64,000 nt of DNA, from positions 16,147-80,146 of the forward strand of contig JAEYAO010000066.1 in the NCBI GenBank assembly GCA_023456105.1, read 5' to 3'. Each line of letters opens with the position of its first letter. The first letter of the stretch is position 1. This document shows positions 7,337 through 17,268 of this stretch, one piece after another. The DNA is from Pseudomonadota bacterium (lineage in GTDB: Bacteria > Pseudomonadota > Alphaproteobacteria > Caulobacterales > Caulobacteraceae). The notes under the pieces were generated by a model, which saw only the letters and a list, made by a program, of their open reading frames with translations, did not search any database and had not been told where the DNA came from. The position numbers and the translations under genes are program-made.

Positions 7337-8785
7337 TCAGCGTTTGATGCTGATCAGCTCGGCCAACATTTCGTCGGCCGTGGTGATGATCTTGGATGAC
7401 GCCGAATAGGCCCGCTGGGTGGTGATCAGGCCGGTGAACTCGCTGGACAGGTCGACGGTCGACGCTTCCAGCTGCGACGAGCCCAGGATGCCCGCGCCGC
7501 CCGTGCCGGCCGTTTTCAGATTGTAGGCGCCGGACTGCTGGCTGACGCGATAGGCGTTGCCGTTGACCTGGCTGAGGCTGTCGGGGCTGGGGAAGGTGGC
7601 GATGGCCACCTGGGCGATCTGGCGGGTGACGCCGTTGTCGAAGATGGCGGTGACAAAGCCGCTCTCGTCGATCTGCACCTCGGTCAGGCTGCCGAAGTTG
7701 GTGCCGTTGGTCTGGACCGCCTGGACGACGGAGGCGCTGTCGTACTGCGTCAGGCCGCCCGCCGCATTGGTCAGGTCGAAGGCGATGGACTGGTCGCCGA
7801 TGCCAAGGCCCGTCGCCCACGACACGGCGCCCGCCGCCGGGGCCGCGTCGGAGGCGCCGAAGCTCAGAGTCGCATTGGCGGGATCGGCGAACAGGGCGTT
7901 GGCCATCCCCGCCATGGCGGCCGTGTCCAGGCGGCCGTCCTGGGTGAAGGCGACCATGCCGGTCTTGATCTGGCCGTCGCTGAGGCCGGCGCCCGTCTGG
8001 ACGCTGTCGGCGGGCACGGCGCGCACTTCGGCGTACCACTGGTTGGGCGTGGTGCTCTTCAGGAAGGAGATGGCGACCGTGCGCTGTCCGCCCTTGGAGT
8101 CCGAGATCGGCACCGTAATCTCGAAGTCCGGCTTCACGCCCGTGCCGGCGTCCGGATCGTACATGGCCATCGAGTTGGTGGCGGCGTTGTAGGCGTTAGG
8201 GCCGGGCACGGCGAGGGCGGCGTCGCGCGCCTCGGCCGATATCGCCTGGCTGGACTTCAGGTTGGCGTTCAACTGGACGCGGCTGGTGGCCTCGGCCGTG
8301 CCGCCGACCGAGCCGACGTTGATGGTGGACAACCGGTTCAGGTCCGACGGATCGGTGGTGATGACCCCATAGGCGTCGACGGGCCAGCCCTGCAGATACA
8401 GCCCGGCGGTGTTCTTCAGATAGCCGAACTCATCGACCTTGAAAGAGCCGGCGCGGGTGAACAGGCGGGCGTCGGTGGGAGTCAGGCCCTCGGCCTTCTG
8501 CGTCACCACGAAGAAGCCTTGGCCGGCGATGCCGAGATCGGTCGAGGAGGTGGTCGACTGAAGCTGGCCGGTCTGGCTGATGTTGTGACGTGCGACCGAG
8601 GTGACGCCGCCGGCCGAATAGCCGGTGTAGACGCTCTGGGTGTTCACTACGGTGGAGAAGTCGGCCTGGCTGCGCTTGTAGCCGACCGTGTTCACGTTGG
8701 CGATGTTCTGAGAGATGGAGGCGAGGGCGGCGGAGTTGGCCCGCAGGCCCGAAACGCCCGCCAGCATGGCGCTGTTGATGCTCAT
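7337..8785 (-). CDS. flgE: Flagellar hook protein FlgE
   Basis: A 482-residue hook subunit exported by the flagellar type III system and polymerised under the FlgD cap. The N-terminal rod/hook signature (GLRANSAALASISQNIANVNTVGYKRS) and the C-terminal partner helix (SSEFTGLITTQRAYSASSKIITTADEMLAELI) that form the inner coiled-coil tube are both intact. In between are the D1/D2 domains, including VDEFGYL and NVNG-like segments. The length is usual for alphaproteobacteria. It starts 19 bases after flgD and is the last gene of the fliK-flgD-flgE transcript. Confidence 0.96.
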   Translation of the reverse strand: MSINSAMLAGVSGLRANSAALASISQNIANVNTVGYKRSQADFSTVVNTQSVYTGYSAGGVTSVARHNISQTGQLQSTTSSTDLGIAGQGFFVVTQKAEGLTPTDARLFTRAGSFKVDEFGYLKNTAGLYLQGWPVDAYGVITTDPSDLNRLSTINVGSVGGTAEATSRVQLNANLKSSQAISAEARDAALAVPGPNAYNAATNSMAMYDPDAGTGVKPDFEITVPISDSKGGQRTVAISFLKSTTPNQWYAEVRAVPADSVQTGAGLSDGQIKTGMVAFTQDGRLDTAAMAGMANALFADPANATLSFGASDAAPAAGAVSWATGLGIGDQSIAFDLTNAAGGLTQYDSASVVQAVQTNGTNFGSLTEVQIDESGFVTAIFDNGVTRQIAQVAIATFPSPDSLSQVNGNAYRVSQQSGAYNLKTAGTGGAGILGSSQLEASTVDLSSEFTGLITTQRAYSASSKIITTADEMLAELISIKR

Positions 8786-8804
8786 GTCGGTTTCCTTTGC
8801 GAGA

Positions 8805-9479
8805 TCAGTTGGTGGAGGCGCGCTGTTCGATCGAGATCAGGCTCGACAGCGGCATGATGGAGTTGCCGATGGTGACGTAGGGCTGGCCGTCGTAGAGCTC
8901 GACGCCGGTGACCTGGCCCTGGATCAAGGCCTGGCTGGTCACGGCCTTGCCGGCGGCGTCGGTTGCGGTGATCTTGAGGGTGTAGACGCCGCCGTCGTCG
9001 GCCTGACCGCCGCCGGTGGTCTTGCCGTCCCATGTGAAGGCGTGGACGCCCGAGGTCTTGTCGGGCGCGTCGCCTGACCAGACCACCTGGCCGGCGCCGT
9101 TGACCACCTGCAGCGTCGCTTTGGAGGCGTTGGCGGCCAGCTCGTAGTTCCACTCGGCCTTGCCATCGGTCAGCTCGGTGGCGGCCCAGACCCCGGTCGC
9201 GTCCTTGCCGATGTAGGCGGCCGCGTCCGACAGGCCGCCGGCCTGCTGGCCGCCCAGCAGGCTCTTCAGCAGGGTGTTGGTCAGCAACTGCTGCTCGACG
9301 CCGGCCATCTGGGTCAGCTGTGCGGTGAACTCGTTGGAGTCGACCGGCGACAGCGGATCCTGGTTCTTCAGCTGGGTGGTCAGCAGGCTGAGAAAGGTCT
9401 CGAAGTTGGAGGCCAGGCTCTTCGTGCCCGAAGAGATGGTTCCGGCGGCGGCGGATGCGGTGGTGACGGAGTCGACCAT
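8805..9479 (-). CDS. flgD: Flagellar hook cap protein FlgD
   Basis: A 224-residue hook-capping scaffold. The conserved N-terminal region (SNFETFLSLLTTQLKNQDPLSPVDSNEFTAQLTQMAGVEQ) is the FlgD signature, followed by an Ig-like/TUDOR-type cap domain (WSGDAPDKTSGVHAFTWDGKT). It starts 5 bases after the fliK stop and ends 19 bases before flgE, so the three form one operon in assembly order: length control, cap, hook. Confidence 0.95.
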   Translation of the reverse strand: MVDSVTTASAAAGTISSGTKSLASNFETFLSLLTTQLKNQDPLSPVDSNEFTAQLTQMAGVEQQLLTNTLLKSLLGGQQAGGLSDAAAYIGKDATGVWAATELTDGKAEWNYELAANASKATLQVVNGAGQVVWSGDAPDKTSGVHAFTWDGKTTGGGQADDGGVYTLKITATDAAGKAVTSQALIQGQVTGVELYDGQPYVTIGNSIMPLSSLISIEQRASTN

Positions 9480-9484
9480 GTTCC

Positions 9485-10930
9485 TCAGACCCTCAGATCG
9501 ACGCGCTCGCGCGCCAGTGACAGGTTGATCCAGGCGCCCGGCGGGGGCGTCGCGACGACATCGGCCTCGGCCGCCAGGCGCGAGGCGCTTCCGAACAGGG
9601 AGGCGCGGCCGCGCCGCTCGAAGCCTTCCCCGAATCCTCCGCCGCGCGCGTCCTCGCGGTGCGAGAAGTCGAGGCCGTCGCCGGCGATCTGGAAGCCGGC
9701 GTCCTGCAGCTGACGACGCAGCTCATCGGCGCGGCCGCGCAGGTCCGTGGCGGCGGCGGGATTGTCGAAGGCCAGGCGCGCGGCGAGCTGACCCGTTTCG
9801 TCGATCTCCAGGCTGACCTCGACGCGGCCAAGGTCTTCGGGTGTCAGCACCATGTCGAAGCGCGTCGACCGGCCTTCCAAGCGTGCGGCGATCTGGGCGG
9901 CGAGGCGCGTCGTGGTCTCGATCGTCGCCTGCGACAGCGTGGACATCATCCCCAGCGGAAAGGCGGGTGCGGCGGTCTGCGGGCCGGCGGCCGGAGCCGG
10001 GGCGGAAGCGGTCTGCGGGGGCGCGGCCGGATCGGTCGAGGGGGCTTGCGGGGCGGCGTCGGCCGGAGGGGGCGAGGCCGGACCCGCGGTCGCGCCCAAG
10101 AGCGCCTGCATGGCATCCCTGGGCGTGGGTTGGGGCGCGGGCTTGGGCGCGGCGTCGCTGCTTGCAGCGGCGGACGGCGAAGACGCGTCCTCAGGTTGAG
10201 CCGCGTTTGCAGCCGGCGCTTCGCTGCGCGTGTCGAGACGGTGCTCGACCGGGCCTTGCACTTGGGCGGTGGGCGTCGGGATGGTTGACGCCGGGTGGTC
10301 GGCGGACGTGCTCGACGTCTGCGGAGCCGGCGCGGCAGGCGAACCGGAGTCAGACGTCACGGGCGCCGGGATCGCTTCCCCGAAAGGCTGCGTGGGCGAC
10401 GGCGCGGGTGCGGCCTGCAGGTCGCCTGAGGCGGGCGGGTCGAACCGTGGCGTCACGGCCGGGAGCGGATCGGCGTCGGTCGCGGCGATCTCGGCCCTCA
10501 ACGACGGCTGTGACGCCGGAGCATCGGGGGGGACCGGAGCGGTGGGGGAGGGGACGGGGGCTGCAACCACCGGCTGAGGGATGTCGGCGGTCACCGCCTC
10601 GACCGGAGACGCCGCTTCGGTTTCGGTCAGGTACGCGCCTGGAGCGTCCGAATCGGGTTCATCAACAGCGACGGCGGGCGCGGCGATCGCGGCGATCTGC
10701 GGCGGGGGCGCTGCGGGTGCGGCGTCAGTCGTCGCGACCTCTTCAGCAGCAGGGCTGCGCCGCGCGGACGGCGAGGGGGTCGTCTTGACGGCGGGGGCGA
10801 CGGTTTCCGTTCCGTCGGTCTGCCCGGACAGCACCTGCGCGAAAGCGGCGCCGTTCCCGTCGGGAGCGGCGGGCGCGGCCGTCGTGGAGGCGGGCGCTGG
10901 AGGCGCAAAGGCGGCGATGGCGAGCGACAT
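9485..10930 (-). CDS. fliK: Flagellar hook-length control protein FliK
   Basis: A 481-residue FliK-type ruler. The N-terminal ~320 residues are an extended Ala/Pro-rich, low-complexity region as expected for a secreted ruler. The C-terminal Flg_hook domain (about 350-450) has the typical FDMVLTPEDLGRVEVSLEID core and LRGRADELRRQLQDAGFQI helix. I start at ATG 10930 (MSLAIAAF). The in-frame ATG at 11014 would overlap the sigma54 promoter at 10999-11013, and ATG 10984 falls almost on the predicted transcription start. First gene of fliK-flgD-flgE; identity of this divergent family rests on the C-terminal domain and gene order. Confidence 0.88.
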   Translation of the reverse strand: MSLAIAAFAPPAPASTTAAPAAPDGNGAAFAQVLSGQTDGTETVAPAVKTTPSPSARRSPAAEEVATTDAAPAAPPPQIAAIAAPAVAVDEPDSDAPGAYLTETEAASPVEAVTADIPQPVVAAPVPSPTAPVPPDAPASQPSLRAEIAATDADPLPAVTPRFDPPASGDLQAAPAPSPTQPFGEAIPAPVTSDSGSPAAPAPQTSSTSADHPASTIPTPTAQVQGPVEHRLDTRSEAPAANAAQPEDASSPSAAASSDAAPKPAPQPTPRDAMQALLGATAGPASPPPADAAPQAPSTDPAAPPQTASAPAPAAGPQTAAPAFPLGMMSTLSQATIETTTRLAAQIAARLEGRSTRFDMVLTPEDLGRVEVSLEIDETGQLAARLAFDNPAAATDLRGRADELRRQLQDAGFQIAGDGLDFSHREDARGGGFGEGFERRGRASLFGSASRLAAEADVVATPPPGAWINLSLARERVDLRV

Positions 10931-10998
10931 GGGGGGCAGGCGGTCGATATGAAGAGTGAGGCGGCGCCTGCTGCGCCTGGGCATTCCCTCGTCCTGTC

Positions 10999-11013
10999 GC
11001 AAGCGGCGGGCCA
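10999..11013 (-). promoter_or_regulatory. Sigma54 promoter of fliK-flgD-flgE
   Basis: Read on the minus strand the site is TGGCCCGCCGCTTGC. GG at -24 and GC at -12 have the exact 12-base offset of the RpoN consensus (TGGCAC-N5-TTGC). The expected transcript start is near 10988, leaving a leader of about 57 bases before fliK. It is a near-copy of the flgK promoter at 11161. Confidence 0.8.
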
Positions 11014-11094
11014 CATGCGGAAACGGCGCAAGTGACAGTTCTGGCTCAGCAAAAGCTGGAGAAGGCGCTGGAGGGGTGCGGGCGATCGGTCGCT

Positions 11095-11126
11095 TTTTGC
11101 CGCCCCGGCCGTCACCTTTTGCCGCC
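11095..11126. promoter_or_regulatory. Tandem activator-type repeat (ftr-like)
   Basis: TTTTGCCGCC occurs perfectly at 11095-11104 and 11117-11126, a 22-base period or about two helical turns, between the two sigma54 promoters. In Caulobacter, class III flagellar sigma54 promoters are activated by FlbD bound to paired ftr elements. These repeats are the best candidates here, though I cannot check them against the FlbD consensus. Confidence 0.5.
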
Positions 11127-11160
11127 TTGGCTGGTGGGTGGGGTCGCCGGCGTCACCTGT

Positions 11161-11175
11161 TGGCCCGCCGTTTGC
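11161..11175 (+). promoter_or_regulatory. Sigma54 promoter of flgK-flgL
   Basis: The sequence TGGCCCGCCGTTTGC matches the RpoN -24/-12 pattern with exact GG-GC spacing. The transcript should begin near 11187, giving a leader of about 138 bases to the flgK ATG. It differs at one base from the opposite-facing fliK promoter. Confidence 0.82.
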
Positions 11176-11324
11176 GCGGGTGACAGCGCCATGTGGACTG
11201 CATCAGACCTATTTGCTCAAAAAAACAAGGGCTTGCCTGCGCCTGCTCGTGCGGGCGCTAGGCAGGATGTGCATGGCGGCGGGAACGGCTTGCCCGGCGC
11301 CCGCGACGGCAAGGGAGATCGCGC

Positions 11325-13448
11325 ATGTCGCTGACGTCCATCATGAACATCGCCAACTCGGGCATGCACGCGGCGCAGACGCAGCTGCGGGTGGTCTCCG
11401 ACAACGTCGCCAACGTCAACACGCCCGGCTACGTCCGCAAGATCGCCGACCAGCAGTCCACCGCGACGCAAGGGGTCGGTTCGGGCGTCGAGGTGGCGCG
11501 CATCCGCCTGGCGACCGATCGGTTCCTGCAGGCCGCAAGCCTGAACGCCGGCGCCGAGGCGGGGCGGCAGGGCGTGCGCTACGAGCTGTTTGACCGCATT
11601 CAGATGCTGTTCGGCGATCCGAGCGGCGACAACAGCTTCTTTACGGGCGTCGACGACCTGTTCGCGGCCTTTTCATCGGTATCGGAGAGCCCGACGTCCT
11701 CGCCCCTGCGTCAGGACATCCTGTACCAGGCCCAGGCCCTGTTCGATCAGGGCGCGGCCATCGGCAAGAACATCCAGGCGACGCGCGAGGAGGCGGACGG
11801 TCGGCTGCGCACGGCCGTGGACACCGCCAACGACCTGCTGAGCCAGATCGAGGACCTCAACAAGACCATCGCGGCGGCGGCCGCCAGCGGCGACGACGCC
11901 ACCGGTTCGCAGACCACCCAGGCCACCCTGCTGGGCCAGTTGTCGCAGTTGATGGACATCAAGGTGACGGGCCGCGCCAACGGCGGCGTGATGGTGCGGA
12001 CCGGCACGGGCGCGCTGCTGGCCGGACAGGGACATGCAACGCTGGCCTATTCGCCGGCCGGTTCGATCGACGCGAACAGCGCCTTCAACGAGGTGTGGGT
12101 GACCGAGCCGGGCGGTCAGAAGCGGGCCCTGCTGGACTCCGTCGCTTCGGGCGAGATCAAGGGGCTGGTCGAACTGCGCGACGTGGACGCGCCGGCCGCG
12201 GCCGAGCGGCTGGGCGAGCTGATGGCCAAGGTCGCCGACGAACTGAACCGCGCCCACAACGCCAATGCGTCGGTTCCGGCGCCGACCAGCCTGACCGGCC
12301 GCAACACGGGTCAGTCCTGGGCCACGGCCATCGCCGGGTTCACCGGAACCACCAACATCGTCACCACCAATGCGAGCGGCGTGGTGCAGCAGCGGGCCGA
12401 GATCGTCTTCGGCGCGGGCGGGGCCATCACCATCAACGGCGGAGCGTCCTCGGCGGCGAACTTCGAGGCCGATCTGGAGGCCGCGCTGGGCGGACAGGTG
12501 GATTTCCGGTTCCAGAACGGCACCATGAGCCTGACCAGCACGGGCGTGAACGGCATCGCCATCGCTGACGACCCCACTGCGCCGGCCAGCAAGGTCGGCC
12601 GCGGCTTCTCGCACTTCTTCGGGCTGAACGATCTGGTCTCCACGACCCAACCGGCCTTTTACGAGACGGGCCTGAGCGGAACCTCGTCTCTCGGGCTCGC
12701 GGCGGGGGGAGCGCTGACGCTGCGCTTCACCGGGGAAAGCGGGGCCAGGCTGAAGGACGTGACCATCGCCGCCCCCGCCGGCGCGGCCACGGTGGACGAC
12801 CTCTTGGCGGCGTTGAACAATCCGGCGACCGGCGCGGGCCGCTACGGCCAGTTCTCTCTGGATGCGGCCACCGGGGCCCTGACGTTCCAGGGCGCGGGGT
12901 CGCCGGCCCCGACCCTGTCGGTGCTGAACGACACCACCAGCCAGAGTCCCTCGGGCGTGTCGGTCAGCGCGCTGTTCGGCATCGGCGGCGGCGTGCGGGC
13001 GGCGCGAACGGGAGGCTTGAGCCTGCGCGCCGACATCCAGGCGGACTCGACGAAGCTGGCGCTGGCGCGGCTGAACCTCGGGGCGGCGGCGGGAACGCCG
13101 GCCCTGACCAGCAACGACGGCTCCGGGGCGTTGGCGCTGGCCGACGCGGGCAAGGCCACGGTGCGCTTCGATGGGGCCGGGGGATCGGTGGCGACATCGA
13201 CCTCCATCACCCGCTACGCCGCCGACTTCTCGGGTGACATCGGCAGCAAGGCGGCCGCCGCCGAGACGCGCAGAAACAGCGCCGAGGCCCTGCTGACCGA
13301 GGCGCAGGCCCGACAGACCTCGCACGAGGGCGTCAATCTGGATGAGGAGCTGGTGATGATGACCACCTACCAGCAGGCCTTCAACGCCTCGGCCCGGCTG
13401 ATCCAGGCGGCCAAGGACATGTACGACACCTTGCTGGGGATGATCTGA
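11325..13448 (+). CDS. flgK: Flagellar hook-associated protein FlgK (HAP1)
   Basis: A 707-residue hook-filament junction protein. The N-terminal signature (MSLTSIMNIANSGMHAAQTQ, then VVSDNVANVNTPGYVRK) and the C-terminal helix (GVNLDEELVMMTTYQQAFNA, then SARLIQAAKDMYDTLLGMI) are intact. The middle is a large Ala/Gly/Thr-rich domain (about 330-600), longer than in enterics. Transcribed from the sigma54 promoter at 11161; its stop overlaps the flgL start (TGATG). Confidence 0.95.
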   Translation: MSLTSIMNIANSGMHAAQTQLRVVSDNVANVNTPGYVRKIADQQSTATQGVGSGVEVARIRLATDRFLQAASLNAGAEAGRQGVRYELFDRIQMLFGDPSGDNSFFTGVDDLFAAFSSVSESPTSSPLRQDILYQAQALFDQGAAIGKNIQATREEADGRLRTAVDTANDLLSQIEDLNKTIAAAAASGDDATGSQTTQATLLGQLSQLMDIKVTGRANGGVMVRTGTGALLAGQGHATLAYSPAGSIDANSAFNEVWVTEPGGQKRALLDSVASGEIKGLVELRDVDAPAAAERLGELMAKVADELNRAHNANASVPAPTSLTGRNTGQSWATAIAGFTGTTNIVTTNASGVVQQRAEIVFGAGGAITINGGASSAANFEADLEAALGGQVDFRFQNGTMSLTSTGVNGIAIADDPTAPASKVGRGFSHFFGLNDLVSTTQPAFYETGLSGTSSLGLAAGGALTLRFTGESGARLKDVTIAAPAGAATVDDLLAALNNPATGAGRYGQFSLDAATGALTFQGAGSPAPTLSVLNDTTSQSPSGVSVSALFGIGGGVRAARTGGLSLRADIQADSTKLALARLNLGAAAGTPALTSNDGSGALALADAGKATVRFDGAGGSVATSTSITRYAADFSGDIGSKAAAAETRRNSAEALLTEAQARQTSHEGVNLDEELVMMTTYQQAFNASARLIQAAKDMYDTLLGMI

Positions 13449-14434
13449 TGACCCGCGTCTCGACCATGGGCAACTACCAGTCCGCGCTGCTGGACCTGAT
13501 GAAGGCGCAAGGCCGTCAGCAGCTGGCGCAGGAGCGGCTGGACAGCGAAAAGATCGCCACCGACTCAAAGGGCTACGGCCGGTCGTCGCAGAACATCACG
13601 GCGCTGAAGGCGACGCAGAGCCGGCTAGCCGGCTTTGTCGCGTCGGGCGAGGCGGTGGAGGCGCGGCTGGCGTCGCAGGACATCGCCCTGAGCCGCGTCG
13701 GCGAAGGCGGCGCCGGGGCGCGAGAGTCCATCGCCACCGCCATTGCGGCCGGGCGGCTGGAAGGCCTCATGGCCGAGTTGCAGGGCCATTTCCAGACCAT
13801 GCAGGCCGGCCTGAACTTCTCGCACCAGGGGCAGTATCTGCTGGGCGGCGGGCTGGGCGATGCACCGCCGGCGACGGCCGACAGCCTCGCCGCGCTCGCC
13901 GCCGCGCCGGACGTTGCGTCGGTCTTCGCCAACGATCGGCAGGCGCAAAAGTCCCGCATCGGCGAGTCCGCCACCCTGACCACCGGCTTTCTGGCGGATG
14001 ATGTCGGGGCGGCGCTGACAGAGGTGTTTCGCAACATCCAAATCTATCAGAACGGCGATCCGGTCACCGTTGACGGCGTCACCTATACGCCGTCTGTTGT
14101 GCCACCCCGAACCACGGCCGCCGGCAACATAGACGGTTCTGCGTCGGACGAGGTCACGGCCTTTCTGACCAAGCAGATGCAGATGCTAGACAAGGCTAAC
14201 GCTGCGGTGACGGTTGCAACGGCTCGCAACGGGTCGATGCAGAACCAGGTCGAGGACGCGCTGGCTGCGCACCAGGCGCAACAGACCTCGCTGACCAAGA
14301 TGTTGGACACGAAGACCGGCTACGATCCGGCGCAGGCGATCACCGACCTTCAACTGGCGGAGGTCGCCATTCAGGCGTCGGCGCAGGTGATCGTGTCGCT
14401 GAGGTCGACGTCTCTTCTGGACCTGCTGCGCTAA
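13448..14434 (+). CDS. flgL: Flagellar hook-associated protein FlgL (HAP3)
   Basis: A 328-residue flagellin-like junction protein. The N-terminal flagellin-type helix (about residues 1-60, with LLDLMKAQGRQQLAQERLDSEK) and the C-terminal helix (LQLAEVAIQASAQVIVSLRSTSLLDLLR) that pair into the coiled-coil core are both visible. A QGQYLLGGG segment in the first third is typical of FlgL. The ATG overlaps the flgK stop by one base. No terminator is visible in the 54 bases before the next gene, which has its own SOS-type control. Confidence 0.9.
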   Translation: MTRVSTMGNYQSALLDLMKAQGRQQLAQERLDSEKIATDSKGYGRSSQNITALKATQSRLAGFVASGEAVEARLASQDIALSRVGEGGAGARESIATAIAAGRLEGLMAELQGHFQTMQAGLNFSHQGQYLLGGGLGDAPPATADSLAALAAAPDVASVFANDRQAQKSRIGESATLTTGFLADDVGAALTEVFRNIQIYQNGDPVTVDGVTYTPSVVPPRTTAAGNIDGSASDEVTAFLTKQMQMLDKANAAVTVATARNGSMQNQVEDALAAHQAQQTSLTKMLDTKTGYDPAQAITDLQLAEVAIQASAQVIVSLRSTSLLDLLR

Positions 14435-14472
14435 AAAGGCTTGCGGCCAAGCTGGACGACTCGCGGGTTCCC

Positions 14473-14487
14473 GAACATATAGGGAAC
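14473..14487 (+). promoter_or_regulatory. LexA (SOS) box
   Basis: GAAC, seven bases, GAAC. On the other strand this is GTTC-N7-GTTC, an exact match to the alphaproteobacterial LexA consensus, with an AT-rich spacer (CCTATAT on that strand) as is common. It ends one base before the ATG of the radical SAM gene and overlaps a possible -10 element (CATATA, 14476-14481) lying 17 bases after a TGGACG at 14453-14458. LexA bound here would block the promoter completely. Confidence 0.88.
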
Positions 14488-14488
14488 A

Positions 14489-15732
14489 ATGGCGCAGATC
14501 GATCTCAGGCGAAAGCTGTCCGTCCTGGCCGACGCCGCCAAGTACGACGCCTCCTGCGCCTCGTCGGGATCGAGCAAGCGCGACTCGACGGGCGGCGGCA
14601 AGGGGATGGGCTCGACCGAGGGCATGGGCATTTGCCACGCCTACACGCCGGATGGGCGGTGCGTGTCCTTGCTCAAGATCCTTCTGACCAACTTCTGCAT
14701 CTATGACTGCGCCTACTGCATCAACCGCGTATCGTCGAACGTGGAGCGGGCGCGGTTCAGCGTACAGGAGGTCGTTGACCTCACGCTGAACTTCTACAAG
14801 CGCAACTACATCGAAGGCCTGTTTCTGTCGTCGGGCATCATCCGCTCGGGCGACTACACGATGGAGCAGCTGGTCCTGGTGGCCAAGACTTTGCGCGAGG
14901 TGCACGACTTTCGCGGCTACATCCACCTGAAGCTGATCCCGGAGGCCGACCCCAAGCTGGTGGAGGAGGCGGGGCTCTACGCCGACCGCCTCAGCGCCAA
15001 CATCGAGCTGCCGCGGGACGAGGCGCTCGCGCGACTGGCGCCGCAAAAGGACGTGGGGGTCATCAAGAAGGCCATGGGGCAGGTGCGGCTCAAGGTCGAG
15101 GAGGCCAAGCCGCAGAAGCGCGAAAAAGCCCGCCCGCCGCGGTTCGCGCCCGGCGGTCAGAGCACCCAGCTGATCATCGGGGCGGACAGCGCGCCGGACA
15201 CGGAGATCCTGGATCGCAGCGCCTCGCTGTACGGCGGTTATGGCCTGCGGCGGGTGTACTATTCGGCCTTCAGCCCGATCCCGGACGCCAGCTCCAGCCT
15301 GCCTTTGGCCAAGCCGCCCTTGATGCGCGAACACAGGCTCTATCAGGCCGACTGGCTGATGCGGTTCTACGGCTTCTCCGCGCCCGAGATCGGGGAGGCG
15401 GCGAAGGGCGGGATGCTGGACCTGGCGATCGATCCCAAGCTCGGCTGGGCGCTGAACCGGCGCGAGCAATTTCCGGTCGATGTGAACTTGGCGCCGCGCG
15501 AAATGCTGCTGCGCGTGCCGGGGCTCGGAGTGAAGTCGGTCGACAAGATCGTGTCGGTCCGGCGCTATCGCACCCTGCGGCTCGAGGACGTGGCGCGGCT
15601 GACGCGCTCGCTGGACAAGGTGCGGCCTTTCATCACCACGCTGGACTGGACGCCGGGCGGGCTGACCGACGCCGCCGACCTGCGCGCGCGCGTGGCGCCG
15701 GTGGCGGAGCCGCAGCAGCTGAGCCTGTTCTG

Positions 15733-15733
<1 letters not shown>
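14489..15733 (+). CDS. Putative DNA modification/repair radical SAM protein with C-terminal HhH and beta-clamp motif
   Basis: A 414-residue member of the radical SAM family linked to UdgX-type uracil-DNA glycosylases; its chemistry is unknown. The cluster motif CX3CX2C is at C70, C74 and C77 (FCIYDCAYC). Three further Cys lie upstream at C23, C49 and C58, in the conserved ASCASSGSSKRDS and GICHAYTPDGRC segments. A helix-hairpin-helix DNA-binding element (LLRVPGLGVKSVDKIVSVRR) covers about 340-359. The last five residues are QLSLF, an exact beta-sliding-clamp-binding pentapeptide. The start is fixed by the conserved N terminus (RRKLSVLADAAKYDASC) and abuts a LexA box. The stop overlaps the next gene (TGATG), so the pair is coupled. 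Expected role: damage-induced DNA repair or base processing at the replication clamp. Confidence 0.9.
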
Positions 15734-17160
<1,427 letters not shown>

Positions 17161-17268
17161 GTCCTTGTTCGGACGACGCGAACGAAAAGGCGGGCGCTGC
17201 GTTCAGCAAGCCACGGGGACGCAAGCGCCGCCGTAGGCAACCGGGCCGTGGCTCGATAGAATGAGCGA

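Larger units (their letters stand above)
10931..11324. other. Divergent flagellar promoter region (394 bases without a gene)
   Basis: This is the only gene-free gap above 300 bases. It holds two outward-facing sigma54 promoters (10999-11013 minus, 11161-11175 plus) with a tandem 10-base repeat between them, as expected for a shared enhancer. Short frames here (for example 11032-11334 plus) show no family features and cross the promoter elements, so I treat the region as regulatory. Confidence 0.8.

Noticed and set aside
11673..13568. 631-residue open frame on the minus strand, opposite flgK
   Set aside because: Arg/Gly/Val-rich antisense shadow of a clear flgK; GC-rich third positions keep antisense frames open. 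No motif or plausible start context.
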